A DNA stretch of 64,000 bases from Cryptomeria japonica (GCF_030272615.1 NC_081411.1:157930471-157994470); one strand, 5' to 3'. Numbered from the stretch's first letter, positions 12,757 through 24,683 are shown. A program made the numbers and translations. Notes: generated from the letters alone by a model not told the origin.

Positions 12757-14262
12757 TGTTGGCATTTGCATGAAGATTGAATTAATGATTTGTTATGTTG
12801 TCATATATTGATGTCAATAAACTGGTAATGTTATTGTTATATTGATGTTTTGTAACTGGTAGGAAGAACTAAGTGAATGGAACTATAACCAATAGATAAA
12901 TTTGTGGAGCGAACCAGTATTTTAATTATTGGAGAGTTGAACCGGTAAACCCTACCTGTTGTTTTGATAAACCCTAACCAATTAAGTCTGGTGAATTGGT
13001 TATATTGGTTTATGATATGATGATGAGTGGTAAAGATTATGACACATATGCATATTATATGAGGAGAGTTTCAAAGTGTTTTTTTGGCGCGTTGAGATGA
13101 TATTTTTTATCTTGGGAATGAGCAAGTATATTGCATGTAATGCAAAGCATGTGATGAGTTACTGAGTTTGATGAAGTTGTGGTCAAGGAGTAGTTGAGGC
13201 TTTCTTTAATGATGTACAAAGATTGTTATGAAATCCAACAGTCATACCTGAACCGACTTGTTTGTAATCTCTATGAGAGAATTAGATTTTTGTTGTGTTA
13301 CTGACCTAATTGATTTGTTTATAAGGTCAATTAGTTATTTTGTTTAGAGAGTTGGCAAAGTTGAATTGAGTGTGTGGTTGCCGAACTGGAGATCTATCTG
13401 CAATTTGTGTAAAAGTAGATAAGAGCATGAAAAGGATCTGAACAAGCAAGTGAAGTGCTATTCTAATGGATTAGGAAACTCCTGTTGTTTTTTAACTAGA
13501 TGATGTATCTACAGTTTGTGTAAAAGTATATAAGAGCATGAAAAGGATTTGAGCAAGCAAGTGAAGTTCTATTCTAACAAATCAACAAACTCCTGTTGTT
13601 TTTTAACAATTACAGCAGTAAAATCCTCTAACCGAGTAAGCTCTAACAAGCTTTGTGTTATTCAAATCCTCTAACTAGGTGATCCATTAGCCTAGATTCT
13701 AAATCCTTTACAAAGGTTACTCCTCATAGGGTATTGCTTCTAACAAGGCATTATAGTCAATCCCTTAACTGGGTGGTCCCTAACAGGATCTGTTCTTAAC
13801 AAGACTTTTTGTAAAATCTTTAGTAGGCTTGGCTCCTAACAAGGAGAACTTCAGAAGAGTTCAGATAGTTATCTTGTGAGTCTCATCTCACTATGTTTTG
13901 TCCCATTTGGGTTTCCATGTCAAAAATATTGTGTCAAGTGGTGAATATTTTTGTGGTTATGTTTATATGGTTGAATTTCTTAATTACTTAATTCACTTTG
14001 ATAAGTTATATTAACCGGTATTGATCTGAAATAAGGTTTTACTTATGTCAAGTAAAAGTATTTGGATGTTTGCAAGTTGCAAGTTGTTTATTGATAGCTG
14101 TTGTAATAGTCAAGTGGTTTATCTGGACGGTTTTATTCTAACAAAGATATTGGATTTATAGTTAAGTGGTTTAACTTGTCAGTTTGACAGTTTACTCTGA
14201 GAGGTTTTTTCTGAGATAGGTGAAAGTTTATCATTTTTTCCATCTACTGATTCATATAATGT
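12757..14262 (+). mobile_element. LTR of copia family B, near full length
   Basis: Starts TGTTGGCATTTGC. From about 13640 onward it matches the LTR fragment at 7149-7715 and stops ~50 bases short of that fragment's end. No primer site or coding sequence follows, so it is a solo or truncated LTR. The interior carries a short local duplication: AAGAGCATGAAAAGGAT...GAGCAAGCAAGTGAAGT occurs near 13422 and again near 13531. Confidence 0.7.
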
Positions 14263-16217
14263 ATGCGGACGGGGTCAATAAAGTATCATGGAAAGTGATC
14301 ATAATTTTTGAAGATAGGGTTTGCACTCATTGATGGCCATGACAAGGCCAAATCAATGTATCTAGGCTTCAAATTTCTTACTCTAGGCTTGGAGGACCCT
14401 ACAAAAGGTATATGAATTTTACCATTATAATTATTTTTTAATGGATGAGGATCTATATTATCATTTCCAAAATAGTGTTATTCATATTCACAAAAAGAAA
14501 GTTAAGTGGAAAGAGTCACATCCCAAAGTCCAAACAAGACAATAGCTCAAAACAAAAAACAATTATAACAAGACAACTAAGTGGAGGAGGTTAGCCCTAG
14601 TCATTTGTTTTCCTCTTTATCTACAATTTCCTGTTTTGCATATGTCACTTGAAACTACACTTCTATGACCCTATTGCAGATAGTAGGAATAACTTTGTAA
14701 AATTAGTAGTAGCACTATCTTTCACCCAATTATAGTGAAAGTCCCAAATCATATTTGGCGGTTCCTTAGTGAGAATACAAATGTGTCTCATGTAGCATAG
14801 GAGCTCATTTTTAATGTGAAAATCAAGAACCTACCACCTAACTATGAATTTTTGGTATATGTCAAAGAATTGAAGATCTCTAATGTTAAAGTCATTCTAA
14901 TGTTTCATGCTTGCAAGAACCAAGTATTTTTATCAAAGTTATAGATGTAAGATAAGTCAAGCATGTATGTCTTTGTTATATTTTAGGTACTTACCCACTA
15001 TATTATAAAACATCTTGTTATGGTAAATAGAAAAAGTCTCAGGTGACACTATGTTAGAAATGGCTCACCATTGTAGGTATATGGAGCACTTTTCATGGTC
15101 ATTTTGGAACTCACCTTGAGTCTACATGAGTTGTAGAAGCTTGTGATAACTATGGGTGATTGTCTCCTTCCAATATGTAGTCCTTTAATTGTATGCAGAC
15201 CTAAACAATAGCATAAATATTTGTCATATTTTAGGTACGTACACACTATGTTAGAAAACATCTCACTATGGTAGGCAACTAGATGCTAATGTTAGCCAAT
15301 ATTTCTCCCCATACATGCTCTAAGACATCCATTTTGATCTCAAAATATTGCTACAAATCAAACAAAATAAAGAGTGGTACTGAACAAAACTTCTATTTCA
15401 ATTGAGTGAATGCTTGTTGTTGTGGCCCTATTCATATGAACTTTTCTTAGGCCCACATTTTCTTGCATGTCTAGAGGCAATACAATGTGAATAAATGTGA
15501 GCAAAAACCTAATGTCGAATTTGGTTAGTCGTGGTCATGCTCGTGGTTGACATGGTGACTAGAATTGTCCTCTCCTCGGGCCTCCTACCTAGGGTTCGAA
15601 TTGATCAGAAGAAATGAAGATATGAATTTTTTGCTACTTTGTTTCTGAATTTTTGTATAGTTTTTATGAAAATTCATAAAAATAGTTCAAATATAATTTC
15701 TAGGCATGGAAGTAGATAGACTAATTTTTTAAAATCTCTAGTTGAACTTTGTTGAAATATTACGGGAAGGAAACAACTCTTATAAGGGATTAAGTCCCTA
15801 ATTTGATCTTTTTAGTCTCAAGGAAGGTCCTCAAGGGCAAGATAACTATCAATTTCCATGTATTTTGAAATCTTTACTTCTTAATATTAATTCCCCTGGC
15901 ACTGTCGTTTATCGATCAAAAGGAAAAAAAACCAATTCCTCTCATACAAAATGGAAGTAATTATTATTTCAACAATATAATTTTAATTATGAACAAGATA
16001 ATTTTTAACTCTTTAAAACTCATTTAGTTTTCTTTTTCCCTTAAATTTTTTCTAACTATTATCTCAACCCATAAAGGACACTCGGATAATGGAGTAGGAT
16101 AATTTTTATATGCATTGAATGTCATATGAAGCATGCATAGAAGTACAATTTTATCCAATTTTAAATCAAAACCATCATAAATGCCCCATTGTTCTTCAAT
16201 TTCTTGCCCCTTGTGTA
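14263..16217. other. No gene seen; contains a diverged ~250-base tandem duplication
   Basis: The segment TTTGTTATATTTTAGGTACT...ACATCTTGTTATGGTA (about 14970-15022) recurs in altered form at about 15220-15275. No coding motif is recognised. 15900-16100 is AT-rich. Confidence 0.4.
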
Positions 16218-16526
16218 GGTAACCATGAGCCCCATAGATTCAAGGACACAGTTCTTCAACATTAATCTTGTGAGGTAGCCATGAACCCCACATATTCAAG
16301 TACATAGTTTTTCAACATTAATCTTGTGATAGATCTTGTATGTTTTGTTGATCTCTTCCTTGGATTGTGTTTCTTGTTTCAATATCTGTTCTAGTTTATT
16401 CTGACCCAAGGAATGTCCTTCAACATTAATCTTGCGATAGATCTTGTATGTTTTGTTGATCTCTTCCTTGGATTGTTTTTCTTGTTTCAATATCTGTTCT
16501 AGTTTATTCTAACCCAAGGAATGTCC
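16218..16526. repeat. Nested tandem repeats, 56-bp and 108-bp units
   Basis: Two 108-base units (16311-16418 and 16419-16526) are nearly identical. Each starts TTCAACATTAATCTTG and ends CCCAAGGAATGTCC. Just before them a unit of about 56 bases (GTA(A/G)CCATGA(G/A)CCCCA...ATTAATCTTGTG) is also present twice, at about 16218 and 16274, and shares the CAACATTAATCTTGTG segment with the longer unit. The minus strand is open across part of both units and encodes a repeated peptide (KEEINKTYKIY.KINVE), probably a by-product of the repeat. Confidence 0.85.
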
Positions 16527-17300
16527 TGTTAAAACCATGGGAACATTAAGCACATGAAAGAAGGTAGAAATTTTCATTTTTGATTCCTCAAAATTTATTA
16601 AAAAACGATGATGATTGTATCAACTTTTCAAGAAAACTAAATAGAAAGATTATATCTAACTTTCTAGAGAAAACTAAATAACGAGATTATATAACCAGCA
16701 AAGAATATTAAAATTTATCCATTCGAGTAGAAAAGAACATTAAAAATTTAATAATATGTTCAGGCCTGCTTCAACTTTACGGTGTTGAGATGCTTATCAT
16801 AAAAGAGATGCTTTTTATTGATTTAGCTTGATTCTATTACTTATTCTAGGTGAATTTGTTTTATATATCTTTATTTTCACCATTCCATCATATATGAAAG
16901 TTATTATTCAATTATATCTTCTTTAAACAACTCTCTAGATGGAAAACATAACCTATCACCATTCAGTTGAAAAAAAAAAGTTTGCAATTGCTAGTATATT
17001 TTGTTATAAAATTTTGTATGTATATTTTAATATATATATTTTCTTAAAAGAATTAAATTTTCAGATATGATTTGTTAAATATATATTAATAATTAATTAA
17101 ATTGTTTTTTTAATAAATTATCTCTCAAAAGAACTTCTACATGATTATTCACATTTCTAACATGATTTTTCCCATAAAAAAAGGCACAATATCAGTTCAA
17201 CATATAATAGGTTTTCACTATTTTACTAATGTATTGTTTAATTTAAAATATATTATTTTATTTGAAAATAGATACCAAGGTTGATGTCTTTTTGGATGCT
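16527..17300. other. AT-rich; possible fifth, partial trace of the duplicated unit
   Basis: 16990-17110 resembles the intron-like stretch that follows module copies 1 and 2, but no promoter, leader or splice site is attached. Nothing else is recognised. Confidence 0.3.
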
Positions 17301-17620
17301 TTGGTTAAACTTTCTCTCTCAAAAACACAAAATATTACCCCAAAACCAATTGATGCAAACACTCTACAACAGTTAAAATGTTTGCTCCCCAAACCCCAAA
17401 CTGAGAGCTCCACAAGGAATGTTGCACATAGATGCATATGATTTTAGTTATAAGTTCCAATACCTAATCTAATTAAAACATACACAATGAGTCTGTCAAA
17501 TCATGAATACACTAGAAACCTAACTACAGTTAGGAGTCTGAGCTATAGTTGGGTGAGACGGAAACCCTGGTAATCATCTGTTGTTGGTGAAGACATTGCA
17601 AAACTAAATTGATATTGTTG

Positions 17621-20600
17621 TTACTGGAGCATGGTAGATGTTGGATAGATTTCGCTATATCTAGCAGCTCCTGCAAAGAAAAACGGGAAGGAATTACTAT
17701 GAAATATTTTCAACTATGGCGATGAAAAATACCAAAAGAAATTCAAGTCAAGCTATGCTGCAAAGCTAAGTCAGTGGTTATATGGAGAATATTTGTAGAA
17801 ATTTGGTAAAAATTTCTTCTGCTAACTTGCTGATATAAGTAAACTTTGTATTATTATCATCTAACTCCTACTTACACGCCGCTAACTTTAGAGAAGTGAA
17901 AACTAGTTTCAACTCTCTAATGGTTGTCTCAATAAGAATTCTATAGACAGTTGTAAAATTTTAATGTTGGTTGTTTTTTTTCAATTTTTAAAATTAAAAT
18001 ATTAGTAATGATGAATCAAAATTTTAGGGATTTAGATTCCCTTAATATAAGGGAGAGTAGTCAATAGCTTAGCAATCTAATTTAATCTTTAAAATTTTAT
18101 ATTACAATTTCTACATTTTTGAATTTTTTATGGCAGTGTTTTTTGTAAAATTCTAAGCTTATAGTTAATCCTTTAGGTCTATATAATCGAATATGATTCT
18201 GCATTGACATAAGCTTGGTTAAGGTGTTTGAAAAGGTTCCAAAAAGAGTTAAAATTGTAGCATCACATGCTTTGTGCAAGAAAGTAGTATTACATGATTT
18301 GTTGCTTTTTAGATCTAAGAAATACATCTCATTGGATTATTGGTACTCTAACAAGCCTAACAATTTTAAAGTCACAACTATTAGTACTATATTATTAAAA
18401 ATATTAGAAATTAAATAAAGAAATGCTATGACAACTATTGGAACAAATGTTATAAATTGAATAACAAAGATCCTACCTCCTTTTGTAATTATCATTCTTT
18501 CTCTCCTATTTTAACGGCTTCTTTGTTTCTATTGTTACAAATTATACTCTACTTAAATTGTAATGGAAAAATAATTATTAAGCAATACACCATATATTTT
18601 CATATAAATTGTTAATGTTTTTAATAATTTAATATTCTAATTAAATTATTAGAATATATTATTTATACATTTTAAATAAACTATAATATATGTTTGGTAC
18701 ATTTTAGGTACTAGATAGTTGTTCCCTTAGTTGAAAAACTTAATTTTAGACTTCTTAAAATTCAATATGATAATTTTGAATCATTCTCAAGTTTATACAT
18801 ATAAATTATGGAATGGCTTAAATCACACACACTAAGATTACACTTTTAGGCTTAAAAGTGTTATATAGTCAAAGTTGACTGACATTTTCTAGACTTAATA
18901 TGTTGCTTAAGGTGTGTGCTCACACTAAGAATACACTTTTAGACTTAAAAGTGATAAATACTTAGAGTTGACTAACATTCTCTAGACTTAATATGTTGCT
19001 TAGTGTGTGTGGTTTAATGTTGGCCATAAATTATTGTCTCTATTGCAATTACCATTCTTGCTCTCCTATTCTAATGGTTTCTTTGTTTTTGTTGTTTATA
19101 TTCTTCTTTGTCTAAATATTCATGAGAAAATACTAATTTATCAATATAATATATATTTTCATATAAATTGTAATTAAGAGTTGCAAGATTTTTCCATAGG
19201 GGGCTAGATTCATTAATTGATCAATCTAATTTTGTCAACCTCAAATCACTTTGAATTTTTTCTACATATAACATAGTAATCCCTCTACTTATAATTAAGG
19301 CTTTGGGTTTATATCATCAAATATAATGTCACATCATTATACATTTTGTTAAGGTGTCTTAAAAAACACAAAAAAATAGAGATACACTAAGTCTTGTTTC
19401 ATTGTTGCATTGCTTTGACAGCATATGATTCATTGCCTTTCAGATTTAAAGAATGCATTTCATTTAATTATTAGTAATCATGATTAGCACTAGCAATTTT
19501 ACATTCACAACTATTAATGATATATTATTAAAAATTTCAACTATAAATCAACAAATCTTATAACAACCATCATAATAAATGCTATAAGCTAGGATGAGGA
19601 TCCAACATCTTTTTGCAATTACCATTTTTTCTCTTGTCTTTTAACCCATTTTTTATTTTTCTTGTTTTCAATTCTTCCTTATTTCAATTTTATGAATAAT
19701 ACTTATTTATCAATATAATATATATTTTCTTATGAATTGTAAATTTTTTTAATAATTTAATATTCTAATTATCAATCATATGACTACATTTTTCTTCCAA
19801 TATAAGAGAAAAAAGATGATTTAGGAATGCTTCTTTCGGTTGCATAAGTATAAAGAAATGCTCATGAAAAAGTTAATTTTTACATAAAGGGAATATAAGA
19901 AGTTAGGATTTCAAACTACTAATAAAAAAATAAAAAAAGTGATTGGGCATTCAATTAGTGCAGAGTGCCCTAAGACATGTACTAACAAATATAAAAGCAG
20001 ATTTTTTTTTTACCCTTACTCTCTAAAACCAATGTTTGACTCCTATTCAATATGATATTCGCTTTCATCTTTGAAAATGTGGCATTGGGTGAGATGCATT
20101 GAAAACCTTTTCTAACAAAGAAATTCCATTTGCCCCTTTGTTTGGACAAGTAGAAATTGAGCTATGAAAAAAAAAAAAAAAAACACACCATCAATATGAT
20201 TTGAGTTCTAGAATTAACTCAACATTATTAGGTTGCTTAGGAACTACTCAAATAATTAATTTGTTTCAATAATTTTTTTAAAAATATATAATTTTTGCAT
20301 TGAATTATTTGATTGATACTCAAAGCATGTTTAATTTTATTTTAAAATTTTATGTCAATAACTTTTATTTTATTTATATTATTTTTTAAAATTAAAAATA
20401 GTTATTTTTTAAATTTAACTTTTAAATTATATATAGAATACATATTAATTAAATTAATGCAACTGCACTCACATCGCAACATCAATATGATGCAAAACTC
20501 TTATTCTAGTTTCTAATATCAACTCATACTTCAAGATTCAAATTTTAATAAGATATAAAATAAAGCAACTTATACATCTAAAATAGAAAATTTGAAAAAA

Positions 20601-20734
20601 TACAAAATAAATTAATAAAAATTCAATTTCTAAAGACGTCAAATCTACGAAAGAGAGCAGCCATTTAATTCTTGATCTTTTAAAATAAACAGTGGTTTAC
20701 CTGCGATGAGAGCTATAATTGCAAGTTTCGCCAT
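17621..20734 (-). CDS. Candidate two-exon micropeptide gene driven by module copy 2
   Basis: A hypothesis built from splice signals, not a recognised gene. After module copy 2 (donor at 20958) a short minus-strand exon carries ATG at 20734 and encodes MAKLAIIALIA, then CAG|GTAAAC, a good donor, with the exon ending at 20701. At 17680-17671 lies TTCTTTGCAG, a strong acceptor, followed by GAGCTGCTAG. Joining the 34-base and 50-base parts keeps frame and gives 27 residues. The N-terminal half is hydrophobic, like a signal peptide or membrane anchor. The C-terminal part reads ARYSEIYPTS and then ends at TAA (17621-17623). Without splicing the first exon reads on for 18 more codons to a TAG. The 2.97-kb intron contains a MITE and local repeats. 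No family is known to me. In the alternative frame the last exon is open for 47 codons (starting ELLDIAKSIQHL), so other protein models exist. Confidence 0.25.
18020..19790. repeat. Locally triplicated AT-rich repeat
   Basis: Three diverged copies of one sequence lie in direct orientation at about 18020-18640, 19030-19190 (partial) and 19190-19780. Shared blocks are CAATTACCATT(C/T)TT(G/T)CTCT, CTTTGTTT(C/T)TATTGTT and ATATATTTTCATATAAATTG. The first and third copies also share a segment that includes TTCAGATTTAAAGAA or its diverged form. No coding sense is seen. Short open frames at 18097-18418 occur in one copy only. Confidence 0.65.
18810..19025. mobile_element. 216-bp MITE, Mutator-like by its 9-bp target duplication
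   Basis: Flanked by the exact 9-base direct repeat ATAAATTAT (18801-18809 and 19026-19034). The ends are inverted: GG......TTAAATCACACACACTAAG on the left, and on the right the reverse complement of GG......TTAAACCACACACACTAAG. Inside, a ~100-base block (CACTAAGA(T/A)TACACTTTTAG...TTAATATGTTGCTTA) is present twice in tandem. It has no coding capacity, so it would need a transposase from elsewhere. A 9-base duplication is typical of Mutator-like elements. The family assignment is inferred from that alone. Confidence 0.75.
19791..20640. other. AT-rich, nothing recognised
   Basis: Poly(A)-like run of about 19 A at 20166. No coding or repeat structure that I can support. Confidence 0.45.
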
Positions 20735-20951
20735 TTACTATTAAAAAATTTCTTGCAATGTCATGTTATAAAATTTGTATTTACATTTTTAACATAGACA
20801 TATATTTCCTTAATAAAATAATTTTTCAGATCTCTTTTGATAAAAACAATTATTAATAATTAATTAAAAATATTATTTATAATAATAAATAAATAATTAA
20901 ACTACTTATCTTCTACGTCAAAATAGAAAAAAATAAAAAACAAAAACAAAA

Positions 20952-21160
20952 ACTCACCGTAATGTTTTTAATTAGATCATCAGAATAGGGAAGACGTGAA
21001 AGCATGCAACGAACAGAATTCAATGTAACTCATATGATGAGCTTCTTACATAATCACATCATTTATAGTGAAATAAAGAGAATTGATAAAGACACATAGG
21101 TGCTGTTGTGTAGATATTTGCAGAAATATAAAGGCACGTAGTACAATACGTGTACCACGA
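20952..21160 (-). promoter_or_regulatory. Promoter/leader/splice-donor module, copy 2
   Basis: Same order as the other three copies on the minus strand: ACGTG boxes (ACGTAGTACAATACGTGTACC at about 21135-21155), CTACACAACAGCACC, a TATA box CACTATAAAT (21061-21070), a leader of ~75-100 bases, TGATGATCTAATTAAAAACATTACG, and donor CG|GTGAGT with the exon ending at 20958. Upstream, GATATCTGTTTTCCACAAAATAC is tandemly duplicated (about 21162-21185 and 21211-21234). This is the only copy for which I could find plausible downstream exons. It lies in a larger duplicated block shared with 734-2270. Confidence 0.55.
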
Positions 21161-21409
21161 TATCTGTTTTCCACAAAATACTACGTACCATGTTTTATAC
21201 TTCCTGCCATGGATATCTGTTTTCCACAAAATACAAATAAAAACTAAAATCAATAATTGCTTTGGTTCAAAAATAGTTTCTATTTTATTTATGTATAAAT
21301 TTGTAAACTCTATATTATTTAATATTATTTTTAATTTTTATGATTTATTATGACATTATAATTTTAGAAATGATAAAAGATAAATATTTTTAATTTATAG
21401 TATATTGAT

Positions 21410-22320
21410 TTTTTTTTTTAATAAGTAAATAGCTGCAGAGGGGCAGCACTCTTGTATTAATAAAAAATGGGTGAATACAAAATCAACAAGGAGGTTGGAT
21501 AAGTACAAAACACCAGTCGACCATAGTTGAAGATAGCAAAACTGGCCAGAGGCCTTTAAACAAAAAACAATAACCAGAAAACAGAGAAACCGGAGAAAGT
21601 TGACAACCGGAATCAATGGGAGTCTTCCGAGTCATCATCCACAGGGGCACGAGCCACATCCAAGATTATAGGGTAGGTTGAGTTAGCCATCATTCAACGT
21701 TCTCCCTAGGGAGTCCATAGTCATTAGGGAACAACTCCTCGTCAAGCCCAAACCCCCAGTCATTGACATCAACCAAAACTCCATTCTCTAGAATACCAAA
21801 ACCTTCTGCACCTACTAACCCTTCATCTCGAAGATACTTTTCCCTCCATTCCGACATGAAGCCATTTTGAATGCCTGTCACCTTAAGCAGAAATTCAATA
21901 TTCCTGGCAATGGCAGCCAGGTTTCTTGAAGAGCATCAAAGTCCAGAGAGTTCACAATCACAAAATTTCTCACCTCCACCCCTTTGCCCAAGGACATATA
22001 ATAATTTTGGGGAAGCGGTATTCTCAGGTTGCCATCAATATTGTCCAACGCAGAATCAATCTGCCCTAGCAAGCGATGTTTAAACACCATTTGAGTTGAA
22101 CGCTTCGCTCTCTGCTTGCTAGTCCCCATGCATATGACCATTGCAAGGAAAAAGGTCGGAATATCGGCATTGACTTTGTATCAAGTCATGAAAAATGTAA
22201 ATTTTTTATGGGAAGTCCATCTGTCGACAAGTAGCTCATGCCTATTGAATACACACACAAGTGAAATAACAGTGTCCAATCAACTTCTGATCCAAAGTTC
22301 GTCAACTTAATGTTGACCAT
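21410..22320 (-). mobile_element. Poly(A)-tailed retroposed insertion, unknown coding remnant
   Basis: Compared with the sister block at 734-2270, extra sequence lies between about 21250 and 22380. Read on the minus strand it encodes ADIPTFFLAMVICMGTSKQR, then a frame open to 21878 (MVFKHRLLGQIDSALDN, IPLPQNYYMSLGKGVEV). After frame changes it continues with SEWREKYLRDEG and VDVNDWGFGLDEELFPNDYG. It ends in a non-coding tail finishing TTTACTTATTAAAAAAAAAAAT. A terminal poly(A) tract is expected for a LINE 3' end or a processed pseudogene. The protein is not one I recognise, and clean target duplications were not found. GC content is higher than in its surroundings, consistent with later arrival. 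Confidence 0.5.
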
Positions 22321-22439
22321 CTTTATCCATCAAGTAATTATATGCATATCCAGATAGGTATATTGAATTATTCTTTATTTTGGCAGCATTGTATTTTGTG
22401 GTTAATTTATTTTATTTTTTTAATTATTGTAGTTATAAT

Positions 22440-23170
22440 AATTGACTTACAACTTTCATGATATCAATTTTTTTTTATTAATTCCTATTTGATCTTTAAT
22501 TGTTAGTTGGTCGACCTCATTTTTAAATATAAATTAGAACTTCTATGAGGACTTATGTTGTTTTATAAAATACAAGTTTTTACCATTTATTGTGGAGACT
22601 TACAAATAAATTATTAGAAATAAAATGTGTTTTTAATCAGTGGTTAGTAAAGGTGAAGGTATAAAATGTGAGGATGATGGGGACTTCCTTTTAAATGAAA
22701 GTTTGTAAGATTGGTAGGAAGGAGAACATAATAAGGAGGATGATGTGAATTTATTAGATATATACTTAAATTCTTTCTTGAGTTTTTGCTTTGCCCCTAA
22801 GTTTCAATATGATTTTTTAGGCGATGTTTTATCATTATCTATTGTAAAACTAAATTAAAAGTTCTTTATGGTGTGCACTCCTAAGGTAAGTTATTTCATT
22901 TTAGATTTAAAGTTGGGTACTAGATTTCTACTCTCTTTATCTCTATATTCGTGCCTAATGAATTCACTATTAGAAATGATATTTCTTTTGCTATAAAGGA
23001 TCAATCCAAAAGTTCATAATCCATAATAATTCTACATTTCTATTGGAGGACAATGGTCTGGGTGGTATCCATGGTGTTAGAATCATGGAGGTGGATTTTT
23101 ATGATAGAGATGCTTAGAATCAATAGTTTTCTAATCTAGATTTCTCTTTGTAAATGATGGGTGTTGTCAT
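22440..23170. other. Upstream part of the duplicated block, non-coding
   Basis: Diverged copy of 1084-1660. Matched segments include TTTCATGATATC(A/T)ATTTTT, ATGAGGA(C/T)TTA and the T-rich TTTTTTAGG(C/T)GA(T/G)G stretch. It connects promoter module copy 2 with the conserved reading frame at 23171-23450. Confidence 0.5.
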
Positions 23171-23450
23171 CTATGGAAAAAATTGTTTCCTCGATCCGCA
23201 ACACAAAATTATCCTTTCTAATTGGGGGAATGTTTTTCCTTTTTCCACATCTAAGGAATCTACTTTGATATCTTTGGAGCTCATATTTTCCTCTATTCCT
23301 ACCTTTTTTTGATAATTTTCATCTACAAAGATAAATGATTTTCCTTTAAATTCTTTAGATTTCAATGTTGTCAATGTTAAATGTAACTCTTCTCCTAGTC
23401 AATATTTGTATTTAGTTACATTTAGGAGGCCTAGTGATGGCTCCTCAGAT
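23171..23450 (-). pseudogene. Unknown conserved reading frame, copy 2
   Basis: Minus-strand counterpart of the frame at 1667-2070. It reads GEELHLTLTTLKSKEFKGK, SFIFVDENYQKKVGIEENM, SSKDIKVDSLDVEKGKTF and finally RKQFFP before a stop. Relative to copy 1 most differences are conservative at the protein level (Q/E, N/K, L/I, E/D), which suggests past coding constraint. The family is not recognised. The position relative to the promoter module is the same as in copy 1, apart from the retroposed insertion. Confidence 0.45.
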
Positions 23451-23559
23451 CACCTAATTCTCTTTTTGATAGATCATCCTTGAAGCTAATGAATGCTCCA
23501 ATTGAAAAAAATTAGTGAATTAACATTGCTACTTTTAAAATCCAAGAAAAGATTGTTAC

Positions 23560-24300
23560 ATATCAGCCAAGTGACACAAAAATAGGTCTCATGAGATGTA
23601 TGAAAACCCAACATCAAGAGCTAGCACCCACAATAATGAACCAAAACCAAATGGAAACAAAAAAAAAACCAGCATCAAACTAAAAAAATTAAAAACAAAA
23701 ACACAACCCCTAGGAGACAGAAACAAATGGTCTACAAATTAAGGGATTTAATAGCTTCCTACTCTTGAGTCTTGGCTGAGAACCTCCAACTTCTCTCATA
23801 AGGAGTGTCATTTGATTTTATCCTTGCAAGGAGTAATAGTAGGAGAATCAACATTAACATTAGATCAAACAACTCCAAAGTAATATCAACAAAAAAATGA
23901 CCTCAATAAAACTCTTCCTCATGACATGTCTTCTTTCAAGATCCTCCTATAGGACTTACATAGAAGCCTATGTCTTGCTATCCATATCTCTACTGAAGGC
24001 AACAATCTCTTCTAGGTTCCTATTCAACACATCTTGATTACCCTAGATAGCCAAGATAAATGGCACCCAAATTATTTCTTTCTTCCTTTGAGGTCACCTT
24101 AGTTGTTCATAGCCTAGATGTATGATGTGAAGTTACCCCTCTCCACAACAAGCCAACAATTATTGAGATTGGTTAGAATTAAATCACCTCCCATGGTAGG
24201 CTAGGTCATTAAAAACTACAAAAAAATGAAAGTTGTTGGAATTGGAAATTTGGAAACACGAAAAGCAAAAGTAAAAAAAATTAGAGAATTTTAAAAGGGT
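23560..24300 (-). other. Possible 3' end of a retroposed or LINE-like sequence
   Basis: On the minus strand, decayed coding-like text (ERSWRFSAKTQE.EAIKSLN at about 23815-23745) is followed by a T-rich tail region (runs of T and TTTTTAATTTTTTTAG). This resembles the end of a non-LTR element, but no reverse transcriptase motif is visible and no boundaries were found. Weak call. Confidence 0.2.
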
Positions 24301-24683
24301 ATTCCTTTTCCATAATCAATAAAAATATTTTAATGCCCCTCCAATCTACTTTTCAAAATTGCATACTTTTTGTGTGTACCTGGCCTTGTGCCCATGCATT
24401 GTATCTCTTATAGTTTGTATTTGAATCATTTTGTGGTGCTTGATCTTTCTTTGGACTCTTCATTGTTGTAGTGTATGTGATTTCAAGTTTTTATCTTATG
24501 CTCAATTATGATATATGTGCATTATTATTCTATACCATTCATTTGCTGGATTGATTCATGGTCATTTTTGGTTAGGTTGTTGCTCTAAGATGTGATATTT
24601 CTTATTGTGCCTAGTTGTGACAACCATTTGGATACTTGATTCATTGGGTTATTGCTATGGCATGATCTAGAACTATTGTACTT

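Noticed and set aside
12492-14267. Target duplication TACTA/TATAA around the family B LTR
   Set aside because: Only four of five bases match and the right LTR end is truncated, so it cannot be trusted.
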